This document shows positions 35,582 to 43,381 of a DNA stretch of 62,548 bases, one piece after another (position 1 is the first letter of the stretch; each line of letters begins with the position of its first letter). A model generated the notes under the pieces. The model worked only from the letters and a program-made list of their open reading frames with translations, was not told the origin of the DNA and made no database searches. The position numbers were made by a program, and so were the translations under genes. The stretch comes from Cytobacillus firmus DS1 (GTDB taxonomy: Bacteria > Bacillota > Bacilli > Bacillales > Cytobacillaceae), in contig NZ_APVL01000022.1 in the NCBI RefSeq assembly GCF_000565285.1, positions 1 through 62,548 of the forward strand, written 5' to 3'.

Positions 35582-36395
35582 GCCAGCAGGAAATATGCCT
35601 ATCGACGCTAAGATTAAGCCGCCAATGACATCATTATTGTATCAGCTGGCTGACGATGATTTCATTCTTGCCTACCGTGGATCAGAGTGGCTTGGCCTGG
35701 CGCCTCACATAGAAGAGGATGTCGCCTTTTCATCCATCAGCCAGGATACCATGGGCCATGCGGCCATGTTTTATCAGCTGCTGGCTGATCTCGGGGAAGG
35801 CAATGTAGACAGTCTTGCTCATGCAAGAAAAACATCTGAAAGGAGAAATGCTGTCCTTTTGGAATTGGTAAATGGACCAGGTCATTATCTGTCTTCAGCA
35901 CAATATGACTGGGCATTTGCGGTTGTAAGAAATTATTTTTATACCCAAGCGAAAAAAATCAGAATGGATTCTCTGAAAAACTCTTCTTATCAGCCTTTAG
36001 CCGAAGTGGCATTAAAGGTCAATATGGAGCTTTATTACCACCTACTTCACTGGAAAACATGGTTTATACAGCTGATGCAGGCTGGCGGGGAAGCCAGAAC
36101 GAGAATGGAAGCGGCCATTGGAAGGGTATTAGCGGATTTCGAAGGAGTCCTGAATTTGGGACCCCTGGCAAAAGAAATGGCTGAACATGGCCTCATTGAA
36201 AAGGAAGAAGTTTTAAAGCAGCGCTGGCTGTTTATCATGAAGCCTGTTTTTGAAACTGTCAAACTGGCAGTCTCAGAAGCAGACCTGGCTATGAAGACTG
36301 GAAACGGACGTATAGGAGAGCATACTGCCGACCTTGATGACGCTTTATCCACTTTGAGCGAGGTGTATAACATAAATCCAGCTGCAAGCTGGTAA
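35574..36395 (+). CDS. paaC: Phenylacetyl-CoA epoxidase, structural subunit C
   Basis: 273 aa, ferritin-like fold that stabilises PaaA. Family marks are LADDDFILAYRGSEWLGLAPHIEEDVAFSSISQDTMGHAAMFYQLL and WAFAVVRNYFYTQAKKIRMDSLKNSSY. It is shorter than PaaA and lacks the complete iron ligand set. The start is GTG 35574, within the paaB end, with GAAAGGTGAC context. Genes paaA-B-C-D are in the usual order. Confidence 0.94.
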   Translation: MTEPAGNMPIDAKIKPPMTSLLYQLADDDFILAYRGSEWLGLAPHIEEDVAFSSISQDTMGHAAMFYQLLADLGEGNVDSLAHARKTSERRNAVLLELVNGPGHYLSSAQYDWAFAVVRNYFYTQAKKIRMDSLKNSSYQPLAEVALKVNMELYYHLLHWKTWFIQLMQAGGEARTRMEAAIGRVLADFEGVLNLGPLAKEMAEHGLIEKEEVLKQRWLFIMKPVFETVKLAVSEADLAMKTGNGRIGEHTADLDDALSTLSEVYNINPAASW

Positions 36396-36416
36396 GTTTT
36401 TTAAAGGGTGATGTAA

Positions 36417-36914
36417 ATGGAGCAGGATCAAATATTGCTAAAAACCGCGTTAGAAGCGCTTCATAATGTTAAAGACCCTGAAATAGAAACCATTTCAATC
36501 GTTGATTTAGGAATGGTAGAACAGATTAAGGTGGAGGGTCAGTCAGTCTTGGTTAAACTGCTGCCTACTTTTATGGGATGCCCTGCCCTGGATATTATTC
36601 AAAAAAACGTTGAAGGAGAGCTGGGGAAAGCAGGGATTTTTGAAAAAATAGAAGTCCAGTTTATCTATCATCCGCCATGGACGTCTGACCGGGTAACAGA
36701 GACAGGCAGGATAAAGCTAAAGGAATTCGGAATCGCGCCACCTCCAAAATTCATGAGTGAAACGGGCGAATGGCATGTGGATTGTCCTTTTTGCGGGTCC
36801 GCATACACGACGATGGATAACCTTTTTGGCCCCACAGCCTGCCGCAGCATCTTATACTGCAAATCCTGCAGGAACCCTTTTGAAGCTATGAAACCAGTAT
36901 CGACTATGATGTAG
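36417..36914 (+). CDS. paaD: Phenylacetyl-CoA epoxidase accessory protein D
   Basis: 165 aa. The first 95 residues form a DUF59/MIP18 iron-sulfur assembly domain (LHNVKDPEIETISIVDLGMVEQIKV, FMGCPALD). The C-terminal part has a zinc-ribbon-like cysteine set: CPFCGS, TACRS, YCKSCRNPF. PaaD is thought to help mature the epoxidase. AAAGGGTGATGTAA precedes the ATG. No paaE reductase follows, which is unlike Proteobacterial clusters. Confidence 0.93.
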   Translation: MEQDQILLKTALEALHNVKDPEIETISIVDLGMVEQIKVEGQSVLVKLLPTFMGCPALDIIQKNVEGELGKAGIFEKIEVQFIYHPPWTSDRVTETGRIKLKEFGIAPPPKFMSETGEWHVDCPFCGSAYTTMDNLFGPTACRSILYCKSCRNPFEAMKPVSTMM

Positions 36915-36978
36915 CAGATATCTTTAAAAAATAAAATCAAGTACGCAAAACTATTAAAAATTGAGAGGAAGTTGACAA

Positions 36979-37287
36979 ATGGTAAAATTAATCGCTCTTT
37001 ATAAGCATCCTGAAAATAAGGAGGCATTTGATGATCATTATTTTAACACGCACGCGCCCCTTACAGCCAAAATTCCGGGTCTCCGAAAAATGGAAGTTAC
37101 AAAAATTGTGGGCAGCCCTATGGGAGGCGAAGGGAAGTACTATTTGATGTGCGAAATGTACTATGACAGCCATGAAGCATTGCAGGAAGCCATGAGAACA
37201 GACGAAGGCAAGGCATCAGGCAAAGACGCCATGAAATTTGCAGGTGATATTATCACACTTATGATCGGTGAGGAAGCAGATGAGTAA
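36979..37287 (+). CDS. EthD-family protein of the paa operon
   Basis: 102 aa, a small dimeric alpha/beta-barrel ferredoxin-like protein (PF07110 EthD/REDY group). Marks are MVKLIALYKHPENKEAFDDHYFNTHAPLTAKIPGLRKMEVTKIVG. It is found inside paa clusters of Bacillaceae. A function in the pathway is not proven. GAGAGGAAG before the ATG supports the start. The stop codon overlaps the start of the next gene by 8 bp, implying coupling. Confidence 0.85.
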   Translation: MVKLIALYKHPENKEAFDDHYFNTHAPLTAKIPGLRKMEVTKIVGSPMGGEGKYYLMCEMYYDSHEALQEAMRTDEGKASGKDAMKFAGDIITLMIGEEADE

Positions 37288-38059
37288 AAGCTATGAAACC
37301 ATTGAAGTTTCACAGCAGGGAAAACTTGGTTTAATCGCTTTGAACCGGCCCAAGGTTCTAAATGCTATTAATAGTACGATGGTTTCAGAGATTCTTGCTG
37401 CAATGGAGGGCTTTGAGGCAGACTCAGCCGTCAAGGCAATCGTATTAAGCGGCAATGGTAGAGCCTTTGCAGCCGGGGCAGACATTGATGAAATGGCAAA
37501 TGATCATGCGATCGATTTTGAGCTTCGCAATCAATTTAAAGATTGGGATCGGCTGGCCATGATCAAGAAACCGATTATCGGAGCGGTGCAGGGCTTTGCC
37601 CTTGGCGGAGGCTTTGAGCTAGCGTTATGCTGTGACTTACTTTATGCGGCGGATAATTCGGAATTTGGGTTTCCGGAGGTTAACCTTGGCGTAATGCCTG
37701 GTGCAGGCGGCACGCAAAGGCTTACTAAGCTTGTCGGAAAAACGAAAGCAATGGAATGGCTTTTTACCGGCAAAAGAATCTCGGCGAGGGAAGCCCTTCG
37801 CCACGGCATCGTCAACCAGCTTATAGCAGAAGAGCTTCTGCTCGAGGAAACAATGAAAGCGGCTGAGCAAATTTCCAGCCAGGCGCCAATTGCCATACGT
37901 CTTATAAAAGAAGCGGTCCTAAAGGCAGTTGACACACCTTTAAATGAAGGAATGGAATTCGAAAGAAAGAACTTCTACCTGTTATTCTCGACAGAAGATC
38001 AAAAAGAAGGAATGAATGCCTTTTTAGAAAAACGCAAGCCTCAGTTTAAAGGAAAGTAG
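37280..38059 (+). CDS. paaF: Enoyl-CoA hydratase, PaaF type
   Basis: About 259 aa from ATG 37280 (GAGGAAG before it), inside the EthD stop. It is a crotonase-fold hydratase: GRAFAAGADIDEM (oxyanion hole), FALGGGFELALCCDLLYA, and FGFPEVNLGVMPGAGGTQRL, which supplies the catalytic glutamates of classical enoyl-CoA hydratases. In the pathway it would hydrate the dehydroadipyl-CoA intermediate. PaaF versus PaaG was assigned by motif comparison with the next gene. Confidence 0.9.
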   Translation: MSKSYETIEVSQQGKLGLIALNRPKVLNAINSTMVSEILAAMEGFEADSAVKAIVLSGNGRAFAAGADIDEMANDHAIDFELRNQFKDWDRLAMIKKPIIGAVQGFALGGGFELALCCDLLYAADNSEFGFPEVNLGVMPGAGGTQRLTKLVGKTKAMEWLFTGKRISAREALRHGIVNQLIAEELLLEETMKAAEQISSQAPIAIRLIKEAVLKAVDTPLNEGMEFERKNFYLLFSTEDQKEGMNAFLEKRKPQFKGK

Positions 38060-38077
38060 AGGAGGTGTACATAGCGA

Positions 38078-38851
38078 ATGTTTGAAACTGTTAAATACGA
38101 GGTCGAAAACGGTGTAGCATGGATTACCTTAAACCGGCCGGATAAGCTGAATGCGTTCACCGAACAGATGAATAAAGAGGTTCAGCATTCCGTAAAACAG
38201 GCAAGCAGAGATAAAGAAGTCAGATGTCTTGTCATTACAGGTGAAGGACGTGCATTCTGCTCCGGCCAAGATCTTCAGGGTGTAAATGAGGATATGAATC
38301 ATGGTGAGGTTCTCCGGCGGTTCTATAATCCAATGGTGATGGAGATTCATAGATGCGAGAAACCTATTATCGCAGCTGTTAATGGGGTGGCAGCAGGTGC
38401 CGGCATGAGTCTTGCTTTAGCCTGCGATTTCAGGCTCCTGTCTGAAAAAGCCAGTTTTTTAGAAGCTTTTATTCATGTCGGGCTTGTGCCTGATGCCGGA
38501 AATCTATACTTTCTGCCAAAACTGATCGGTCATGCCAAAGCTATGGAGCTTGCTGTGCTTGGTGAAAAAATTAATGCAGAGGAAGCCAAAGAGCTGGGCC
38601 TTGCTACTAAGGTAATTCCTATGGAGCAATGGCAGGCTGAAATAACTGCTTTTGCAGAAAGGCTTGCCAGTATGCCGACAGCGGCGATTGCCGTAATCAA
38701 GAAAAACCTGAAAGCGAGCTGGCATTCAACTCTGGAAGAAAGTCTGGAGCGGGATGCACAAGGACAGCGGATTGCGGGCCTTACTCTTGATCATAAAGAG
38801 GGTGTAGCGGCATTTATGCAAAAGCGGAAGCCTGTGTTTCAAGGGAAATAA
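38078..38851 (+). CDS. paaG: 1,2-epoxyphenylacetyl-CoA isomerase, PaaG type
   Basis: 257 aa, crotonase fold. In place of the second glutamate-type loop it has HVGLVPDAGNLYFLPKLIGHAKAMEL, the Asp-containing form found in PaaG. GRAFCSGQDLQGV is the oxyanion segment. It converts the epoxide to oxepin-CoA and isomerises later intermediates. AGGAGG lies before the ATG. It is followed by a terminator, so the first paa transcript probably ends here. Confidence 0.9.
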   Translation: MFETVKYEVENGVAWITLNRPDKLNAFTEQMNKEVQHSVKQASRDKEVRCLVITGEGRAFCSGQDLQGVNEDMNHGEVLRRFYNPMVMEIHRCEKPIIAAVNGVAAGAGMSLALACDFRLLSEKASFLEAFIHVGLVPDAGNLYFLPKLIGHAKAMELAVLGEKINAEEAKELGLATKVIPMEQWQAEITAFAERLASMPTAAIAVIKKNLKASWHSTLEESLERDAQGQRIAGLTLDHKEGVAAFMQKRKPVFQGK

Positions 38852-38910
38852 CCTTTGTAAAACTATAAAACTTAGACACACTTTTAGAATATTTGCCCGT
38901 TATATGGTTT

Positions 38911-38944
38911 GCGAGCATCTCGTATCGGGTGCTCGTCTTTTTTT
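38911..38944 (+). terminator. Intrinsic terminator between paaG and paaH
   Basis: CGAGCA pairs with TGCTCG, with inner pairs around CGTATC, followed by CTTTTTTT. It should reduce paaH-paaJ expression from the paaK promoter. Confidence 0.82.
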
Positions 38945-38966
38945 AAACTGAAAGGAGGAGTATACC

Positions 38967-39833
38967 TTGAAAAATATTGTCGTGATCGGTTCAGGTGTCA
39001 TGGGGCGCGGGATTGCGTATGTAAGTGCAGTCGGGGGCTTCCATACAACCCTTGTAGATATCAGCCAGGAGCAATTAATCCGGGCGGAAAAAGAGATTGA
39101 CAGCATCTTTGAAAAAGGGCTCGAGAGGAAGAAAATTACAGCCGTTGATATGGAAGAAAGCAAGAACCGGCTTAACTATTCTGTAAGTCTTGCACAGCAT
39201 GTAAGTGAAGCAGATCTTGTTATTGAAGCCGTCCCTGAAGTGATGGATATAAAGAGAAATATTTTTGAAGTCATCGATCAGCACGCTTCAGAGCATTGCT
39301 GTTTTGCAACAAACACCTCTACCATGAGTCCAACTGAGATTGGGTCCTTTACCAATCGCCCGGACAAAGTGATTGCCATGCATTTCTTTAACCCGGTCCA
39401 TAAAATGCCGCTTGTAGAAATTATTAAAGGACTTGAAACGAGCGAAGAAACAGCACAGTTAATAAAACATGCTGCCGAGCAAATGGGAAAAGAGACAGTC
39501 GTCATTAATGAGTTTCCGGGCTTTGTGACGAGCAGGATCAGCGCGCTCGTGGGAAATGAGGCATTTTATATGCTCCAGGAAGGTCTTGGTACTCCCGAAG
39601 AAATTGATAAAGCCATTAAGCTTGGTCTGAACTATCCCATGGGCCCTTTCGAACTGGGCGACCTTGTCGGCCTCGATACGCGCCTGAATAATTTAAAATA
39701 CCTTCACAGCAAGCTGGGTGAAAAATACCGGCCGGCACCGCTTCTTGAACAATATGTAAAAGCAGGCAGGCTTGGACGCAAAACAGGCAGAGGTGTTTAT
39801 GATTACACTGCCAGAGAGGAGGTCAGGCAATGA
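38967..39833 (+). CDS. paaH: 3-hydroxyacyl-CoA dehydrogenase
   Basis: 288 aa, NAD-dependent. The N-terminal Rossmann motif is VIGSGVMGRGIA (residues 5-16). The second-half motifs are AMHFFNPVHKMPLVEIIKG and NEFPGFVTSRI. The length fits the short FadB2/HBD type rather than the 500-aa E. coli PaaH, so the symbol is functional. It oxidises 3-hydroxyadipyl-CoA. AAAGGAGGAG precedes a TTG start. It overlaps paaJ by 4 bp (ATGA). Confidence 0.88.
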   Translation: MKNIVVIGSGVMGRGIAYVSAVGGFHTTLVDISQEQLIRAEKEIDSIFEKGLERKKITAVDMEESKNRLNYSVSLAQHVSEADLVIEAVPEVMDIKRNIFEVIDQHASEHCCFATNTSTMSPTEIGSFTNRPDKVIAMHFFNPVHKMPLVEIIKGLETSEETAQLIKHAAEQMGKETVVINEFPGFVTSRISALVGNEAFYMLQEGLGTPEEIDKAIKLGLNYPMGPFELGDLVGLDTRLNNLKYLHSKLGEKYRPAPLLEQYVKAGRLGRKTGRGVYDYTAREEVRQ

Positions 39834-41026
39834 GAAAAGCGGTAATTATTGATGCTGTCAGGACTCCGATTGGAAGATATAAAGGCGGGTTAAAGGATAT
39901 CCGTCCCGATGATTTGGGAGCTATCGTTATTAAGGCCCTGCTGGATAGAAACCCCATAGTGGACCCTTCAGAAATTGAAGAGGTCATAATGGGAAATGCA
40001 AACCAGGCAGGAGAAGATAATCGCAATGTCGCCAGGATGGCAGCCTTGCTCGCCGGTTTGCCTGTCGAAGTGGCTGCTTCAACGGTTAACCGGCTTTGCG
40101 GATCTGGGTTAGATGCGGTTAATTATGCTGCACGCGCTATTTTGGCAGGAGAAGGAAATATTTTTATTGCCGGTGGTACGGAAAGCATGACCCGTGCACC
40201 ATTTGTCATGGCAAAGCCAAGCAGCGAGTTTCCAAGAGGGAATATGGAAATGTATGACACAACCATCGGCTGGCGATTTACAAACAGCAGGCTTGAGAAT
40301 ATGTATGGTGCCGAAAGCATGCCTAAGACGGCAGAAAATGTTGCAGAGAAATATGGTATATCCCGAGAAGAACAGGACCAGTTTGCATTTGAAAGCCAGA
40401 AGAGAGCAAAATCAGCTATTGAAAACGGGTTACTTGACGATGAAATCATTCCTGTTACATACATGGATAAAAAAGGGGAAGAAATCACGATTTCACATGA
40501 TGAGCATCCCCGTCCGGAAACAACTTATGAAAAGCTCTCAAGTTTAAAGCCCATCTTCCAGGGGGGAACTGTTACGGCCGGCAATGCTTCAGGGGTTAAC
40601 GACGGTGCCTCTGCATTGCTGCTGATGTCTGAGGAAAAAGCCCGTGAACTGGGGTTAAAGCCCCTCGGATCTTATATTGTTTCCGCAGCAGCAGGGCTTG
40701 AGCCGTCGATTATGGGAGCAGGTCCTGTTTATTCCACTCAGAAAGCCTTAAAGAGGGCGGGACTTACCATGAGTGATATAGATTTAACCGAATTAAATGA
40801 AGCGTTTGCTTCACAATCCCTCGCCTGCATCAAAGAACTGGGCGCAGATCCGGAACGGGTAAACGTGAATGGAGGAGCGATTGCATTTGGCCATCCGCTT
40901 GGGGCGAGCGGCGCACGTATCCTGACAACATTATTGCATGAGATGAAGCGCAGGAATTCTAAATATGGCCTGGCAACGATGTGTGTGGGTGTCGGGCAGG
41001 GGATATCAACAATTGTTGAGCGCTGA
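39830..41026 (+). CDS. paaJ: 3-oxoadipyl-CoA thiolase (acetyl-CoA acyltransferase)
   Basis: 398 aa, thiolase II fold. The nucleophile is in [18 protein letters not shown] (about residue 90). The other catalytic residues lie in [29 protein letters not shown] (His) and CVGVGQG (Cys). It yields succinyl-CoA and acetyl-CoA at the end of the pathway. It is the last gene before the paaX intergenic region and is not followed by a clear terminator. Confidence 0.92.
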   Translation: MRKAVIIDAVRTPIGRYKGGLKDIRPDDLGAIVIKALLDRNPIVDPSEIEEVIMGNANQAGEDNRNVARMAALLAGLPVEVAASTVNRLCGSGLDAVNYAARAILAGEGNIFIAGGTESMTRAPFVMAKPSSEFPRGNMEMYDTTIGWRFTNSRLENMYGAESMPKTAENVAEKYGISREEQDQFAFESQKRAKSAIENGLLDDEIIPVTYMDKKGEEITISHDEHPRPETTYEKLSSLKPIFQGGTVTAGNASGVNDGASALLLMSEEKARELGLKPLGSYIVSAAAGLEPSIMGAGPVYSTQKALKRAGLTMSDIDLTELNEAFASQSLACIKELGADPERVNVNGGAIAFGHPLGASGARILTTLLHEMKRRNSKYGLATMCVGVGQGISTIVER

Positions 41027-41147
41027 CCATACAGATGTTAGTCTCTATGGTTTTTAAATTTTTTATAGATTCTATAGATGATGCATCAATTATTTAGCAT
41101 GCCGAAAAAGTATTTTCAAAACTGCCTAATTTTAGTACAATAATATA

Positions 41148-41166
41148 TAACGAAATTTTTCCGTTC
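41148..41166 (+). promoter_or_regulatory. Candidate aromatic-catabolism operator, paaX copy
   Basis: TAACGAAATTTTTCCGTTC has 9 of 10 arm bases of TAACG-N9-CGTTA. It lies 33 bp before the paaX start, downstream of a possible TACAAT -10 box at 41136, so it fits self-regulation. Confidence 0.6.
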
Positions 41167-41198
41167 AACCGACATGATGAAATGAGGATGAAGGCAAG

Positions 41199-42074
41199 TT
41201 GAATACGAGATCAATGATTTTTACACTTTATGGTGATTATATTTCACATTATGGAAGCAAAATTTGGATCGGCAGCCTTATAAAGCTTTTAAGTGAATTT
41301 GGGCACAATGACCAGTCCGTCAGAGCGGCTATATCAAGAATGAATAAGCAGGGCTGGGTAAGTGCAGAAAAGATCGGCAATAAAAGTTATTATTCCTTAA
41401 CGCCAAGAGGCCAGAAAAGGATTGAGGAAGCGGCTAAGCGTATCTTTAAATTAAAGCCTGAGGAGTGGGATGGCGAGTGGCGCATCCTGATGTATACAAT
41501 CCCCGAGGAAATACGCAGTGTGAGGGATGAATTGCGCAAGGAGCTTGTATGGAGCGGTTTTGGATCGATGTCCAACAGCTGCTGGATCTCTGCTAATAAT
41601 CTTGAGAAACAAGTATTTGATTTGATTGAGAAATATGATATTGCCAACTATGTTGATTTCTTTATTGCCCGTTATGCAGGTCCGCATAAAAATATCGAAA
41701 TTGTAGAAAAAAGCTGGAACCTGACAGAAATCAACGAAAAATACCAGGAGTTTATTTCCCAATACAGCCAGAAATATATCATTGATAAAAATAAGATTCT
41801 GAAAGGAAATATGACTGATGCAGAATGTTTCGTAGAAAGAACGAAGCTTGTGCATGAATACCGGAAATTCCTGTTTGTGGATCCTGGACTCCCTGAAGAG
41901 CTTCTTCCTGATAAGTGGCTGGGCAGTCATGCTGCTGCCTTATTCAGTGAATATTATAAAGAACTCGCAGAACCCGCATCCAGATTCTTTGAGAGTGTAT
42001 TTAAGGAAGGCAATGAACTTAAAAACCGAGATGCTGATTATGACGCATTAAATCACCCTTACATGGTTGAGTGA
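41199..42074 (+). CDS. paaX: PaaX-type transcriptional repressor
   Basis: 291 aa. The N-terminal winged-helix domain is visible in SMIFTLYGDYISHYGSKIWIGSLIKLLSEFGHNDQSVRAAISRMNKQGWV. The PaaX C-terminal domains follow (WRILMYTIPEEIRSVRDELRKELVWSGFGSMSNSCWIS). PaaX proteins bind phenylacetyl-CoA and release the paa promoters. TTG 41199 is 7-8 nt from GAAGGCAAG, a modest site. It is the only dedicated regulator in the aromatic block, so it is the prime candidate to read the shared operators. Confidence 0.92.
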   Translation: MNTRSMIFTLYGDYISHYGSKIWIGSLIKLLSEFGHNDQSVRAAISRMNKQGWVSAEKIGNKSYYSLTPRGQKRIEEAAKRIFKLKPEEWDGEWRILMYTIPEEIRSVRDELRKELVWSGFGSMSNSCWISANNLEKQVFDLIEKYDIANYVDFFIARYAGPHKNIEIVEKSWNLTEINEKYQEFISQYSQKYIIDKNKILKGNMTDAECFVERTKLVHEYRKFLFVDPGLPEELLPDKWLGSHAAALFSEYYKELAEPASRFFESVFKEGNELKNRDADYDALNHPYMVE

Positions 42075-42079
42075 AAATA

Positions 42080-42117
42080 AGCCATCCTGCTGAAGAGGAA
42101 ACAGGATGGCTCTTTTT
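42080..42117 (+). terminator. Intrinsic terminator of paaX
   Basis: AGCCATCCTG pairs with CAGGATGGCT around a 12-nt loop, followed by CTTTTT. Confidence 0.9.
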
Positions 42118-42185
42118 GTGGTGGCTCTCCAATTGTCAAACTATTGAGATCAGCATAACATTATTTTAACGAAGGAGGAATTTAA

Positions 42186-43136
42186 TTGAATGGGTTAACG
42201 GACATCTTAACTATTAAATATCCAATTATTCAAGGCGGCATGGGGAATATCAGCAATGCCATTTTAACAGCGGCAGTCTCGGAAGCCGGCGGGCTTGGTA
42301 CGATCGGAGCAGGAACAATGCCTCCTGAAGAAGTGGAAAGAATAATTGAGGAAACTAAGAGTTTAACAGATAAGCCATTTGCTGTTAACGTTGCATTAAG
42401 TGTCTCCCCATATGTAAAGGAAATCCTTTCTCTTGTCATTAAACATAAGATTCCTGCAGTTTCCCTTTCGGCCGGAAACCCTGCTCCTTTTATTCCAAAG
42501 CTTCATGAAAATGGGGTGAAGGTCATAACTGTGGCTGCTTCCGTAAGACAGGCGATGAAAGCAGAGGCAGCAGGAGCTGATATCATTGTTGCTGAAGGGT
42601 ATGAGGCAGCTGGAATCAATAGTGCTCTTGAAACAACTACACTCGTATTGATCCCTCAAATAATAGAAAAGGTGTCAGTTCCGGTCGTGGCTGCAGGAGG
42701 AATCGGTGATGGAAAAGGGCTTGCTGCCATGCTTGCCCTGGGGGCGAGCGGTGTACAAATGGGCACCAGATTCATTGCAACCAAAGAAGCGCCATTTCAT
42801 CCGCAGTATAAAAAGAAAATTATTGAAGCATCCGATCATGAAACCCTTATAGTGGGGCGTTCAGTTGGAAGAATACGCAGAGTGCTTTCCACCGGATATG
42901 TCAATAAATTACTGGATTACGAAAAACAAGGGATTTCTCTTGATGAGTTTAATAAGCTCACTTCAGAAGACTTTCATAAAATTGGAGCGATAAATGGAAA
43001 CGGTGACGAAGGTTTTATGAACAGCGGCCAGATAGCTGGCCTGATTGCGGATCTCCCGAGCGTAAAGGAACTTTTGGATAAAATGATAGAGGATGCTGAG
43101 CTCCAGCTTCAAAAGGCTAAGCAGCTATTAAATTAG
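42186..43136 (+). CDS. FMN-dependent nitronate monooxygenase / enoyl-ACP reductase II-like oxidoreductase
   Basis: 316 aa from TTG 42186 (AAGGAGG, 7 nt). TIM-barrel NPD/FabK family. Marks are YPIIQGGMGNISNAILTAAVSEAGGLGTIGAG, AVNVALS, GADIIVAEGYEAAGI, PVVAAGGIGDGKGLAAMLALGASGVQMGTRFIATKEA. The family covers nitronate monooxygenases and flavin enoyl reductases. Its place between paaX and the transporter, and an operator-like half match near its ribosome site, suggest it joins the aromatic pathway. No defined paa step needs it. Confidence 0.82.
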   Translation: MNGLTDILTIKYPIIQGGMGNISNAILTAAVSEAGGLGTIGAGTMPPEEVERIIEETKSLTDKPFAVNVALSVSPYVKEILSLVIKHKIPAVSLSAGNPAPFIPKLHENGVKVITVAASVRQAMKAEAAGADIIVAEGYEAAGINSALETTTLVLIPQIIEKVSVPVVAAGGIGDGKGLAAMLALGASGVQMGTRFIATKEAPFHPQYKKKIIEASDHETLIVGRSVGRIRRVLSTGYVNKLLDYEKQGISLDEFNKLTSEDFHKIGAINGNGDEGFMNSGQIAGLIADLPSVKELLDKMIEDAELQLQKAKQLLN

Positions 43137-43169
43137 CAAGCAGGGTTAGATGCACCTGCTTGCTTTTTT
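43135..43169 (+). terminator. Intrinsic terminator of the flavin oxidoreductase gene
   Basis: AGCAAGCAGG pairs with CCTGCTTGCT around a 10-nt loop, with a six-T run. Confidence 0.9.
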
Positions 43170-43196
43170 GCAAAGAGAATTTATTAAAATATATCA

Positions 43197-43211
43197 AATT
43201 TTTAGAATATT
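43197..43211 (+). promoter_or_regulatory. CodY-like box before the ABC transporter promoter
   Basis: AATTTTTAGAATATT matches 13 of 15 bases of the CodY consensus. It ends 1 bp before the -35 element, the same layout as at paaK. Confidence 0.5.
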
Positions 43212-43212
43212 A

Positions 43213-43240
43213 TTGACACTCTTGGGTTCAGGGTGATAAT
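43213..43240 (+). promoter_or_regulatory. Strong SigA promoter of the ABC transporter operon
   Basis: TTGACA (43213-43218), a 16-bp spacer, then GATAAT (43235-43240). The expected start is near 43247, giving a leader of about 135 nt. Confidence 0.7.
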
Positions 43241-43241
43241 A

Positions 43242-43260
43242 TAACGTTGTATTTACGATA
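43242..43260 (+). promoter_or_regulatory. Candidate aromatic-catabolism operator, ABC transporter copy
   Basis: TAACGTTGTATTTACGATA has 9 of 10 arm bases of TAACG-N9-CGTTA and covers the predicted transcription start. Confidence 0.6.
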
Positions 43261-43277
43261 TCTAAAGTAAATATCAT

Positions 43278-43299
43278 ATAAATGGTAATAACCATTTAT
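43278..43299 (+). repeat. Perfect 22-bp inverted repeat in the ABC transporter leader
   Basis: ATAAATGGT and ACCATTTAT flank an AATA centre. It lies between the operator and the cre site. It could be a further regulator site or an RNA hairpin. Confidence 0.55.
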
Positions 43300-43310
43300 T
43301 CACTTCATTA

Positions 43311-43324
43311 TGTAAGCGCATACA
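43311..43324 (+). promoter_or_regulatory. CcpA cre-like site in the ABC transporter leader
   Basis: TGTAAGCGCATACA fits the relaxed cre consensus TGNAANCGNWNNCA, missing one base of the strict form. It lies about 65 bp after the predicted transcription start, a roadblock position. Confidence 0.6.
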
Positions 43325-43335
43325 TAAGATGTAAG

Positions 43336-43353
43336 CTATCAGCAAACTGATAG
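43336..43353 (+). other. Hairpin before the substrate-binding protein gene
   Basis: CTATCAG-CAAA-CTGATAG is a perfect 7-bp stem ending 28 nt before the ATG. There is no T run, so it is not a terminator. It may protect the mRNA 5' end or affect translation. Confidence 0.45.
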
Positions 43354-43381
43354 TTAATAAAGTTGTATAGGGGGTCATATA

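Noticed and set aside
42156..42174. Fifth TAACG-N9-CGTTA operator before the flavin oxidoreductase gene
   Set aside because: Only about 6 of 10 arm bases match and it overlaps the ribosome site. It is too weak to list as a feature.
43241..43381. T-box riboswitch in the TrpXYZ-like transporter leader
   Set aside because: I see no T-box sequence, specifier loop or terminator/antiterminator pair. The leader is too short.
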